Assembly: GCA_016201645.1 (NCBI GenBank)
Contig: JACQCL010000107.1
Span: forward strand, 1-6,734
Length of the DNA: 6,734 nt
From: Candidatus Rokuibacteriota bacterium
GTDB taxonomy: Bacteria > Methylomirabilota > Methylomirabilia > Rokubacteriales > CSP1-6
Reading direction: 5' to 3'
The notes beneath the pieces are model-generated. The model searched no databases. It was not told where the DNA came from and saw only the letters and a program-made list of their open reading frames with translations. Of the stretch, positions 1 through 6,343 are shown one piece after another (position 1 is the stretch's first letter; each line of letters begins with the position of its first letter). The position numbers and the translations under genes are program-made.

Positions 1-1088
1 GAGCCGGGGATCGGGGTGAGGATCATGAACTGGATAGAATCAATATCGTGCTTCCGGGCGAAGGCGGCTGTGGCATCAAGGGTCTCGAGATCGTCCTCGT
101 CCGAGCCCACCACGAACATCCCGTGGATCTTGATGTTGTGGCTGTGGAAGCGCTCGATGGCGCGCTCGATCTTGCCGAGGTCCTGCTTCTTCTGGAAGAG
201 CTTCAGCGTCCGCGGGTTGATCGACTCGAAGCCCACGTACACGTTGAAGCAGTTCGAATCCCGCATCAATTGCAAGAGCTCCGGGTCGTCAACGGTCTCG
301 GTCCGGACCTGGGCGCCCCACTGCGGCGTAAGGCCGGCCTGGATCATCCGGCTCAGCAGCTCCTTCACCCGCTTCTTGTTGGCCGTGAAGATGTCGTCGG
401 CGAAGAAGGCGTAGATGTCGTCCCGGTGGATCCGGAGCTCCTCCAGCACCCGGTCCAGCGAGTGGGTGCGGAAGGCGTGGCCGTACATGCCGGGGACGGA
501 GCAGAACGTACAGGAGAACGGGCACCCGCGCGAGGTGGCGATCGACACGACCCCGCCTGGCTTCCACCCCGTGATCAGGCCGTAGTCGGGGATCGGGGTC
601 ACGTCGAGATTGGGAATCTTCGGCCTCTCCGGGTTATGAACCGCTTTGCCATCACGCATGAACGACAGATTCTGGATCTTCTCGAACCCTTTCCCGCACT
701 GGATCGCGTCCACCAGCTCCTGGAACGCGAACTCGCCCTCCCCCTTCACCACGTAGTCGGCGTGCTGCAACGCCTCGTCGGGGAGGAAGGTGACGTGGGT
801 CCCGCCGATCACCGTGATGATGCCGGCCTCCCTGACCGTGTCGGCCAGCCGGTAGGACTGGGGCGCCGTGGAGGTGATAGCAGAAATCGCCACCAGGTCG
901 GCGCTCATAACCTCCGCCATGTCGATCGGGTGGATGTCCTCGATGTACACGCGGACGTCGTACCCTTTGGCGCGCATGATGGTCGCGAGGAGGACCGACC
1001 CGAGACGGGGAATGGCAACGCGGCTGTACACGTGGAGGTGCGTGGACTTCGGCTCCACGAACACGAGCTTCTTAAGCTGACGGCGCAT
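1..1088 (-). CDS. B12-binding-type radical SAM protein, 3' end missing
   Basis: The first 362 codons of a longer gene are visible; the frame is still open at the window edge. Residues about 8-130 look like the Rossmann-like cobalamin-binding domain of this family, with GGTHVTFLPDEA near 95-106 and GEGE near 117-120, but the canonical DxHxxG motif for base-off B12 is not seen. The radical SAM core follows. CPFSCTFC gives Cys189, Cys193 and Cys196 for the 4Fe-4S cluster that cleaves S-adenosylmethionine, and GFES (286-289) and TPIPG (358-362) are typical later core motifs. The ATG at 1088 is preceded by GGAGG (1096-1100) with a 7-base spacing, which supports this start. The family includes methyltransferases and ring-forming enzymes of lipid, tetrapyrrole and natural-product pathways. 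The substrate cannot be told from this part. It is probably transcribed from its own promoter at 1134-1162. Confidence 0.9.
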   Translation of the reverse strand, partial: MRRQLKKLVFVEPKSTHLHVYSRVAIPRLGSVLLATIMRAKGYDVRVYIEDIHPIDMAEVMSADLVAISAITSTAPQSYRLADTVREAGIITVIGGTHVTFLPDEALQHADYVVKGEGEFAFQELVDAIQCGKGFEKIQNLSFMRDGKAVHNPERPKIPNLDVTPIPDYGLITGWKPGGVVSIATSRGCPFSCTFCSVPGMYGHAFRTHSLDRVLEELRIHRDDIYAFFADDIFTANKKRVKELLSRMIQAGLTPQWGAQVRTETVDDPELLQLMRDSNCFNVYVGFESINPRTLKLFQKKQDLGKIERAIERFHSHNIKIHGMFVVGSDEDDLETLDATAAFARKHDIDSIQFMILTPIPG

Positions 1089-1133
1089 GAGGAACCCTCC
1101 GTTGTGGCGAGCTTCGCGGCGCAAAGTTAAGCC

Positions 1134-1162
1134 ACCCTAGCACCCCCCGGGGGGGATGTCAA
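1134..1162 (-). promoter_or_regulatory. Sigma70-like promoter of the radical SAM gene
   Basis: On the minus strand a perfect -35 box TTGACA (1157-1162) is followed by exactly 17 bases and then TAGGGT (1134-1139), which keeps the TA...T positions of a -10 box. Transcription would begin near 1127, leaving a leader of about 39 bases that contains the GGAGG ribosome site of the radical SAM gene. The spacer is mostly six C and seven G in a palindromic run (1143-1155). No start site has been mapped, so this rests on consensus and position. Confidence 0.6.
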
Positions 1163-1228
1163 GGGTTGCCTTCCCCCTCATCTTGGGGGCTCCGACCGGG
1201 CTTGCCCCTGTATCTTGTATTTTTCCAC

Positions 1229-1257
1229 TTGACACATCTTTCCCGCTCTTCTACCAT
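1229..1257 (+). promoter_or_regulatory. Sigma70-like promoter pointing right, into the gene-poor gap
   Basis: The plus strand has a perfect TTGACA (1229-1234), a 17-base spacer and TACCAT (1252-1257), matching four of six -10 positions including the key TA and final T. Transcription would start near 1264. It is divergent from the radical SAM promoter about 70 bases away and points towards the 3' end of nrdR. The only thing downstream before the hairpins at 1381-1428 is a very short basic ORF with a strong ribosome site. Confidence 0.5.
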
Positions 1258-1277
1258 TCGGCCTAAAGGACCATCAC

Positions 1278-1327
1278 ACCTCGGGGTTGGCGTTGGGCAC
1301 GTGCGAGCCAAGCGATCGGTCCGAGGT
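1278..1327 (+). other. Possible structured leader of the small plus-strand transcript
   Basis: ACCTCGG (1278-1284) can pair over 7 bases with CCGAGGT (1321-1327). Inside it TTGGC (1287-1291) can pair with GCCAA (1307-1311) around a loop containing the palindrome GCACGTGC (1297-1304). The outer right arm ends 6 bases before the Shine-Dalgarno sequence, so folding could influence access to it. It matches no RNA family that I recognise, and short stems of this kind arise easily by chance in GC-rich DNA. Confidence 0.2.
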
Positions 1328-1333
1328 CGGGGG

Positions 1334-1341
1334 GGAGGTGA
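1334..1341 (+). promoter_or_regulatory. Strong Shine-Dalgarno sequence for the 11-codon ORF
   Basis: GGAGGTGA is an eight-base complement to the 3' end of bacterial 16S rRNA. The GGAGG core lies 7 bases before the GTG at 1346. It is a stronger match than the ribosome sites I checked before the large genes here, and it decides the short GTG start over the earlier in-frame GTG at 1301, which has no comparable site. Confidence 0.5.
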
Positions 1342-1345
1342 CAGG

Positions 1346-1381
1346 GTGGCGAAAAAGAAGAAGGGCAAGAAGAGGAAGTAG
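1346..1381 (+). CDS. Putative 11-residue lysine-rich microprotein
   Basis: The reading frame GTG...TAG encodes MAKKKKGKKRK, eight of whose eleven residues are Lys or Arg. It is preceded by GGAGGTGA at good spacing and a promoter-like sequence at 1229-1257, and is followed at once by two hairpins. An alternative start at the GTG at 1301 would give a 26-residue Arg/Lys/Gly-rich product, but that start lacks a clear ribosome site. I recognise no family. Very short basic proteins often bind ribosomes or nucleic acids, but nothing here shows that. The rival view is that the A-rich run is the complement of a pyrimidine-rich tract ending the nrdR transcript on the other strand, and the ORF is accidental. 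Confidence 0.38.
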   Translation: MAKKKKGKKRK

Positions 1382-1428
1382 GCGCCCTACTGGCGCTCGG
1401 CCCTGTCGGCCCCATCCCGGCAGGGCCG
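1381..1428. terminator. Tandem hairpins between convergent transcripts, probable bidirectional terminator
   Basis: A long stem pairs CGGCCCTGTCGG (1398-1409) with 1417-1428, giving 12 pairs including one G-U around a 7-base loop. Beside it, GCGCC (1382-1386) pairs with GGCGC (1392-1396) around a 5-base loop, with a possible extra G-U pair at 1381/1397. The array starts at the stop codon of the 11-codon ORF and lies 6 bases past the nrdR stop on the other strand. No U run follows on the plus strand. On the minus strand a pyrimidine-rich tract follows, from about 1380 down to 1350, with its longest T run at the far end. That makes it a better terminator for nrdR. Confidence 0.55.
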
Positions 1429-1434
1429 CACCAT

Positions 1435-1950
1435 CTACTTCGGGGCTTTGACGACGGGCTTGACGGCGGGAACCGGCTTCGGGATCTTCGGCTTTTCCCC
1501 TTCCTTCAGGAGGCCTTTCACCTCGTCCATGAACTGGCTGATGTCCTTGAACTGCCGGTACACGGAGGCAAAGCGCACGTACGCCACCTGATCCAGCTTC
1601 TGGAGGTGCTCCATGACGAGATCGCCCAGCTCTAGGCTGGAGATTTCTTTCTCAGCCCGGTCGTGGAGGCGGGCCTCGATATCGCCCACCACGTCGTCCA
1701 CCGCCTGCACCCCCACCGAGCGCTTCTCGCAGGCTTTGAGGATCGAGGAGCGGAGCTTCTGCCGGTCGAAGGGCTCGCGCCGTCCGTCGCGCTTGACGAC
1801 CATCGGCAGCACGTCTTCGATGTATTCGTAGGTCGTGTAGCGGCGGCGGCACTTGAGGCACTCCCGGCGGCGGCGGATGAACTCGCCGTCGCGGCCGACT
1901 CGAGAGTCCACCACCCGGTCTTCGACATGACCGCAGAACGGGCATTTCAT
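1435..1950 (-). CDS. nrdR: Transcriptional repressor NrdR
   Basis: NrdR is the nucleotide-sensing repressor of ribonucleotide reductase genes. The 171-residue product opens with the family's zinc ribbon: Cys3, Cys6, Cys31 and Cys34 in CPFC...CLKC. An ATP-cone domain follows at about residues 49-139 (VVKRDGRREPFDR at its start), which in this family binds ATP or dATP and controls assembly on DNA. E. coli NrdR is 149 residues. The extra length here is a Lys/Pro-rich tail (about 152-171) outside both domains. The ATG overlaps the glyA stop as ATGA, so it is the last gene of rpiB-glyA-nrdR. No ribonucleotide reductase gene and no clear NrdR box is in the window, so its targets lie elsewhere. Confidence 0.97.
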   Translation of the reverse strand: MKCPFCGHVEDRVVDSRVGRDGEFIRRRRECLKCRRRYTTYEYIEDVLPMVVKRDGRREPFDRQKLRSSILKACEKRSVGVQAVDDVVGDIEARLHDRAEKEISSLELGDLVMEHLQKLDQVAYVRFASVYRQFKDISQFMDEVKGLLKEGEKPKIPKPVPAVKPVVKAPK

Positions 1951-3194
1951 TTCAGGCGCTCCGGGTAGAGGGGAAACCTGGACGTGAGCTCCTGAACCTC
2001 TCCGCGCACTTGAGCCTCCACCGAGGCATTACCCAGGTTGGTGAGCACCCGGTCAAGGAGCGCGGCGATCTGGACCATCTCGGGCTCCTTCATCCCCCGG
2101 GTCGTGACGGCTGGCGTGCCGATGCGGATCCCGCTGGTCACCATGGGGCTCCGGGTCTCGAAGGGGATCGTGTTCTTGTTGACCGTGATCCAGGCGCGGT
2201 CCAGCGTCTCTTGAGCCTCCTTGCCGGTGATCCCCCGAGCCGTCAGGTCCACGAGCATCAGGTGGGTGTCCGTGCCGCCGGAGACGAGGCGGTACTCCCG
2301 GGCGATCAGCGCCTCAGCCAGGACTCTCGCGTTCTTGACAATCTGGTGCTGGTAGGCCCGCCACTCCGGGGTGAGCGCTTCCTTAAAGGCCACTGCCTTG
2401 GCAGCGATGATGTGCATCAGCGGCCCTCCCTGCACTCCCGGCATCACGATTTTGTCGAGCGCCTGGGCGTGGGTGGAGCGGCACATGACCATGCCGCCCC
2501 GCGGCCCGCGGAGAGTCTTGTGGGTGGTGGTCGTGGTGAAGTCGGCATACAGGATCGGAGAGGGGTGAAGCCCGGCGGCCACGAGCCCCGCGGGGTGGGC
2601 GATGTCGGCCAAGAGCGCCGCCCCTACCTCCTCGGCGATCTCCTTGAAGACCTTGAAGTCAATGGCGCGCGGAAACGCCGAGCCCCCCGCGATGATCAAC
2701 TTGGGCCGGTGCTGCTTGGCCAGGTCGCGCACCTGGTCGAAGTCAATCAGCTCCGTGTCCTTCCGGACTCCGTAGGGGACGATCTTGTAGAGCTTCCCGG
2801 AGAAGTTCACCGGGCTCCCCATGGTCAGGTGGCCGCCGTGGGCCAGGTTCGGCCCGAGCACCGTGTCGCCCGGCTGGAGGAGCGCGAAGTACACGGCCAT
2901 GTTGGCCTGGGAGCCCGAGTGAGGTTGGACGTTGGCGTGCTCGCAGCCGAAGAGCTCCTTGGCGCGAGCGATGGCCAGCTCCTCGGCGATGTCCACCACC
3001 TCGCAGCCGCCGTAGTAGCGGCGGCCGGGGTATCCCTCGGCATATTTGTTGGTCATGACCGAGCCCATCGCCTCCAGCACCGCCTCGGAGACGAAGTTCT
3101 CCGACGCGATCAGCTCCAGGTTCCGGGCCTGGCGCTCGGCCTCGGCCCGGAGGGCCTTGGCGATGTCCGGGTCCACGTGCTCAAGACGTGCCAT
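1947..3194 (-). CDS. glyA: Serine hydroxymethyltransferase
   Basis: This cytoplasmic pyridoxal-phosphate enzyme interconverts serine and glycine while loading a one-carbon unit onto tetrahydrofolate. The 415 residues are full length for bacterial GlyA. Visible landmarks are the start LELIASENFVS (26-36), YPGRRYYGG (55-63), the cofactor-contacting DIAHPAG (197-203), the Schiff-base lysine Lys226 in TTTTHKTLRGPRGG, and the late SGIRIGTPAVTTRG (354-367). The ATG at 3194 lies inside the end of rpiB (14-base overlap) with AGGAG at 3199-3203. The short 4-base spacing is unusual, but the protein alignment supports this start. The stop overlaps the nrdR start. No glycine riboswitch is possible directly upstream because that DNA is coding. 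Its one-carbon product feeds thymidylate and purine synthesis. Confidence 0.98.
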   Translation of the reverse strand: MARLEHVDPDIAKALRAEAERQARNLELIASENFVSEAVLEAMGSVMTNKYAEGYPGRRYYGGCEVVDIAEELAIARAKELFGCEHANVQPHSGSQANMAVYFALLQPGDTVLGPNLAHGGHLTMGSPVNFSGKLYKIVPYGVRKDTELIDFDQVRDLAKQHRPKLIIAGGSAFPRAIDFKVFKEIAEEVGAALLADIAHPAGLVAAGLHPSPILYADFTTTTTHKTLRGPRGGMVMCRSTHAQALDKIVMPGVQGGPLMHIIAAKAVAFKEALTPEWRAYQHQIVKNARVLAEALIAREYRLVSGGTDTHLMLVDLTARGITGKEAQETLDRAWITVNKNTIPFETRSPMVTSGIRIGTPAVTTRGMKEPEMVQIAALLDRVLTNLGNASVEAQVRGEVQELTSRFPLYPERLK

Positions 3195-3663
3195 GCGGCT
3201 CCTCTTCCCGTCCCTCGAGGTGGCGGCGCTCGATCTGGGCGACCTTCCCGAGACGGCGCGCGTGGCGGCCCCCGCCGAAGGCCGTGCTGAGCCACATCTG
3301 GAGGATTTCCAGGCCCAGCTCTTTGTCCATCAGCCGCCCGCCGAGGGTCAGGACATTGGCGTCGTTGTGCTCCCGGCTCATCCGCGCCGTGAACGGGTCC
3401 GAGCAGAGGGCCGCCCGCACGCCGGGGACTTTATTCGCGGTCATGGCCATGCCGATGCCGGTTCCGCAGACGAGCACCCCGCGCTCGGCCTTCCCTGCCG
3501 CCACAGACTCAGCCACCTGAAGCGCGTAGTCGGGGTAATCCACGGAGTTGGTCGAGTGCGTCCCGAAGTCGAGGATCTGGAGGCCATTCTCGATGAGCCA
3601 GGCTTTGAGGGCTTCCTTTAGCTCCCACCCGGCGTGGTCGGCCCCCAGGGCGATGACCGTCAT
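3181..3663 (-). CDS. rpiB: Ribose-5-phosphate isomerase B
   Basis: RpiB interconverts ribose 5-phosphate and ribulose 5-phosphate in the non-oxidative pentose phosphate pathway. The 160 residues contain the family landmarks in the same numbering as E. coli RpiB: Asp9 and His10 in GADHAG, catalytic Cys66 and Thr68 in VCGTGIGM, His99 in REHNDANVL, and the phosphate-binding Arg region GGRHARR (131-137). These separate it from the galactose isomerase LacA/LacB relatives mainly by context. It is about ten residues longer than E. coli RpiB through a charged C-terminal tail, the part that overlaps glyA. It is the first gene of a block that continues into glyA and nrdR. A possible promoter lies at 3673-3702. 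Only a weak GGGG stands before the ATG as a ribosome site. Confidence 0.96.
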   Translation of the reverse strand: MTVIALGADHAGWELKEALKAWLIENGLQILDFGTHSTNSVDYPDYALQVAESVAAGKAERGVLVCGTGIGMAMTANKVPGVRAALCSDPFTARMSREHNDANVLTLGGRLMDKELGLEILQMWLSTAFGGGRHARRLGKVAQIERRHLEGREEEPHGTS

Positions 3664-3672
3664 GACGCCCCA

Positions 3673-3702
3673 AACTTAAGACGGCGCCAAACACAAAGTC
3701 AA
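3673..3702 (-). promoter_or_regulatory. Possible promoter of rpiB-glyA-nrdR
   Basis: In the 77-base gap behind the nuclease gene, the minus strand has TTGACT (3697-3702), five of six bases of a -35 box. This is followed either by TAAGTT (3673-3678, 18-base spacer) or TTAAGT (3674-3679, 17-base spacer). Only nine bases separate this -10 region from the rpiB ATG, so the transcript would start within two or three bases of it and be nearly leaderless. The rest of the gap shows no convincing terminator, so read-through from the upstream operon is also possible. Confidence 0.35.
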
Positions 3703-3740
3703 GGGGAAAGCCGGAGGACTCCCCCCAAGGGATGGAGGTT

Positions 3741-5099
3741 CTAGCGGAGGGGAACGGTAGCGCCGGCCTCCGCCACCACCCCGGGCCAGCCGAGGTCCTG
3801 GGTGATCTTCTCTCGAAGCGCCAGCGCGGCATCGGGCTCGCCGTGGACGATGTAGGTCATCCGCGGAGGCTGATGGAACCCCTTGAGCCAGCGCAGGATC
3901 TCGCCTTGATCGGCGTGCGCCGAATAGGCATCGCTCGCCATGATCGTCGCGCGGACCGCAACCTCCTCCCCAAAGATCCTGATGGTCCTGGCCCCGTCCC
4001 TGAGGAGTCGCCCCCGGGTCCCCGCGGCCTGATAGCCCACAAAGAGGACGGTTGTCCGGGGATCGGGGAGGCGATGGCTCAGGTGATGGAGCACCCGCCC
4101 GCCCGTCGCCATCCCGCTTCCTGAAATCACAATCAACGGACCGTCAACGTCGTTCAGAGCCTTCGAATCTTGGACACTCTTGGCCAGGTGGAAGCGGCGC
4201 GGGATAAAAGGGCCGGTTCCCGGATCTTCCTCCTCAGGGTGCCGGGCGTAGATCAGAGTGGCCTCAATGGCCATGGGACTGTCGAGGTACACGCCCAGCG
4301 AGGGGATCCTCCCGGCCTTCTCCAGCTCGCGGAGCGCATAGAGAATCTCTTGGCTCCGTCCCACGGCGAAGGCAGGGATGAGGAGCCACCCTTTGTGTTC
4401 CACCGCGCGCTGGACCGCCGCCACAAGCACCGCCGCCGGGTCCTCTCTCGGATGGAGCCGGTTGCCATAAGTGGATTCGACGAGGAGGACGTCGGCCCGA
4501 GCCACGGGCTCGGGGTCAGGCATGATCGGCACGCCGTAGCGTCCGAGGTCGCCCGAGTGCACGACCTTGAGGTCGCCTACCCTGACCTCCATGATGGCGG
4601 CCCCCAGGATATGGCCCGATCGGATGAAGCGCGCGCTCACCCCGCGCCCCATGGCCACGGGCGTATTGACCGCGACAGGCTTCACGAGCCCCAGCGCATT
4701 CTCCGCATCGTCAACGGTGAAGAGCGGGAGCGCGGGTTGATGCGTGGAGGTGCCGTGGCGGTTGGCGTAGTCCGCCTCTTCCTCCTGGAGGTGGGCCGCG
4801 TCGGAAAGCATGATCCTGAGAAGGTCCGCCGTCCAGGTGGTGCAGTAGATCGGCCCTTTGAAGCCAACCCGCGCCAGACGCGGGAGATAGCCCGAGTGGT
4901 CAATGTGGGCGTGGCTCAGGATGACGGCCTGGAGCGACGCCGGATCGAAGGGAGGCGGAGCCCAGTTCTGAAGGCGAAGCTCCTTCAGTCCCTGGAAGAG
5001 GCCGCACTCGAGGAGCAGCCGCGCCTCGCCCGTGTCGAGGAGGAATTTGGAGCCTGTGACGGTCCCCGCAGCGCCCAGAAACGTCAGCGATGGCGTCAC
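3741..5099 (-). CDS. Beta-CASP metallo-beta-lactamase-fold ribonuclease
   Basis: This 452-residue protein belongs to the two-metal nuclease family of RNA-processing enzymes (COG1236 type, related to CPSF-73 and RNase J). The metal ligands are in place: HAHIDH (63-68), His163 in SGHILGA and Asp184 in HSGDLGR. The beta-CASP insert follows with VESTYGNRLHP (207-217), IPAFAVGRSQEI (241-252) and ISGSGMATGGR (325-335), then His395 in SAHAD and His419 in VHGE. It has no KH or extra C-terminal domain. The likely role is endo- or exonucleolytic RNA cleavage in the cytoplasm; the substrate is unknown. The start is GTG at 5099, overlapping the thiI stop as GTGA, with GGAGGAAGGA at 5111-5120 upstream. 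Next to a tRNA-modifying enzyme, an RNA role is plausible. Confidence 0.93.
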   Translation of the reverse strand: MTPSLTFLGAAGTVTGSKFLLDTGEARLLLECGLFQGLKELRLQNWAPPPFDPASLQAVILSHAHIDHSGYLPRLARVGFKGPIYCTTWTADLLRIMLSDAAHLQEEEADYANRHGTSTHQPALPLFTVDDAENALGLVKPVAVNTPVAMGRGVSARFIRSGHILGAAIMEVRVGDLKVVHSGDLGRYGVPIMPDPEPVARADVLLVESTYGNRLHPREDPAAVLVAAVQRAVEHKGWLLIPAFAVGRSQEILYALRELEKAGRIPSLGVYLDSPMAIEATLIYARHPEEEDPGTGPFIPRRFHLAKSVQDSKALNDVDGPLIVISGSGMATGGRVLHHLSHRLPDPRTTVLFVGYQAAGTRGRLLRDGARTIRIFGEEVAVRATIMASDAYSAHADQGEILRWLKGFHQPPRMTYIVHGEPDAALALREKITQDLGWPGVVAEAGATVPLR

Positions 5100-6343
5100 T
5101 GAGAGAGCGATCCTTCCTCCGTCGTGGACAGGCGCCCCCGACGTGGAGCCGGGAAGGGCCCCGCCCCGGGCGGGAACTCAAACGTCTCGAGCACGGCGCC
5201 TTCCTTGCCCTGCGTGACCAGAGCCTCGACGTTCAGCCGCTCTTCCAGCTTCTGGATCTCCTCCACGGCCATCCGCGTGGCGGGATGCTTCGGAACAAAG
5301 AGCGTGCAGCAGTCCTGATCGGGCTCGATCGAGGTCTCGAACGTCCCGAGCGTCTTCGCCTGGCCGGTGATCTCGTCCTTGTCCATCCCGATCAGCGGGC
5401 GAAGGATGGGGAGCATCGCCGCCTCGTCAATCCGCGCCAGATTCGGCAGGGTCTGGGAGGCGACCTGCCCGAGGCTCTCCCCTGTCACGAGGGCATGAGC
5501 TCCGGTCGCCCGGGCCAGAGCCTCGGCGATCCTCACCATCAGCCGCCGATAGACGACCACGCGTGCCGGCGGCGGCACCGCGAGGACGACCTCCCGCTGG
5601 ATCTCCCCGAACGGGACCAGGTAGAGACGCGAGAAGAACTGCCTCTCGGTGAGTCTGTCCACGAGCGCGCGCGCCTTCTGCTGGGAAGTCGGCGGCAGAT
5701 AGGGAACGCTGTGGAAATGGACGAACTCGACACGGCAGCCGCGCTTCATCATCCGCCACGCCGCGACCGGCGAGTCGATCCCGCCCGAGAGGAGGCTCAC
5801 CACCGTCCCGCTCGAGCCCACCGGCAACCCGCCCGGCCCCGGCTCGCGGTCAAAGTAGATGAACGTCTCGTTGGGCAGCACCTCGACGTGGATGGTGAGA
5901 GCGGGATGCTCAAGGTCCACCCGCGTCTTGACCCGCTCGAGGACGAAGGTCCCCAGCGCGCGGTTGATCTCCACCGAGGTCAGCGGATAGGTCTTGAAGG
6001 CCCACCGCGCCGTGATCCTGAACGACCCGAACTCCCGTCCCTCGATCATCCTGCCGACGGCTGCCTTGATCGCGTCCAGCGTCGAAGCCGCCCGCTGGGC
6101 CAGAGCGAAGTTCGCGATGCCGCAGACATGGCTCACGCGCTCCCTGACGGCTTCGGGATTGGGGTTGCCCTCCAGATCAAGCATGAGGCGGCCAGAGAAC
6201 TGAACGACCTTCACCGGCTGGAGGTCCGCCGTCGCCCGCTCCAGATTCTGGCGGAGATGGCGAAGGAACATCGGCCGGTGCCCCGCCTTCAGGCTGATCT
6301 CGTGGTAGTGGATGAGGAAACAGGGGCTGAGGCGCGCCATCAT
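5096..6343 (-). CDS. thiI: tRNA 4-thiouridine synthase ThiI, without rhodanese domain
   Basis: ThiI adenylates and thiolates U8 of tRNA and in some bacteria also supplies sulfur for the thiamine thiazole. The N-terminal ferredoxin-like and THUMP tRNA-binding region spans about residues 1-165. The PP-loop ATP-binding motif SGGIDSP is at 186-192, GESLGQVASQTLPN at 288-301 and LRPLIGMDKDEI at 314-325. DCCTLFVPKHP holds Cys345/Cys346, at the position of the E. coli catalytic Cys344. At 415 residues it ends where E. coli ThiI (482) would continue into its rhodanese domain, so it resembles the Bacillus and archaeal form, which takes sulfur from another carrier. No cysteine desulfurase gene is in view. 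Tandem ATGs at 6343 and 6340 are possible starts; the first overlaps the upstream small ORF's stop as ATGA. Confidence 0.96.
   Translation of the reverse strand: MMARLSPCFLIHYHEISLKAGHRPMFLRHLRQNLERATADLQPVKVVQFSGRLMLDLEGNPNPEAVRERVSHVCGIANFALAQRAASTLDAIKAAVGRMIEGREFGSFRITARWAFKTYPLTSVEINRALGTFVLERVKTRVDLEHPALTIHVEVLPNETFIYFDREPGPGGLPVGSSGTVVSLLSGGIDSPVAAWRMMKRGCRVEFVHFHSVPYLPPTSQQKARALVDRLTERQFFSRLYLVPFGEIQREVVLAVPPPARVVVYRRLMVRIAEALARATGAHALVTGESLGQVASQTLPNLARIDEAAMLPILRPLIGMDKDEITGQAKTLGTFETSIEPDQDCCTLFVPKHPATRMAVEEIQKLEERLNVEALVTQGKEGAVLETFEFPPGAGPFPAPRRGRLSTTEEGSLSQ

Noticed and set aside
48..1130. Plus-strand open frame of 360 codons opposite the radical SAM gene
   Set aside because: The minus-strand frame carries the Cys cluster and domain motifs; the plus translation is a Val/Asp/His/Arg-rich shadow.
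1159..1368. Minus-strand 69-codon frame in the gene-poor gap
   Set aside because: It needs a TTG start without a ribosome site, its translation has no protein-like pattern, and it runs across both promoter regions.
1166..1381. Full 71-codon plus-strand frame ending in the Lys-rich peptide
   Set aside because: Its upstream start lies before the TTGACA promoter and has no ribosome site; only the last 11 (perhaps 26) codons are supported.
1089..1434. tRNA, known riboswitch or NrdR box in the gap
   Set aside because: I see no cloverleaf, no recognisable riboswitch core and no AT-rich NrdR-box palindrome.
2010..3290. Plus-strand open frame of 426 codons opposite glyA and the end of rpiB
   Set aside because: It is the antisense shadow of strongly recognisable genes. 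GC-rich codon use suppresses stops on the other strand, and its His/Arg/Gly-rich translation resembles no protein.
3703..3740. Possible terminator after the nuclease gene (GGGG...CCCC around GGAGTCCTCC)
   Set aside because: The only stems are four pairs or fewer with poor loops and there is no U run, so it is not convincing.
4170..5102. Plus-strand open frame of 310 codons opposite the beta-CASP nuclease
   Set aside because: The nuclease frame has all its metal-ligand motifs; the opposite frame has none.
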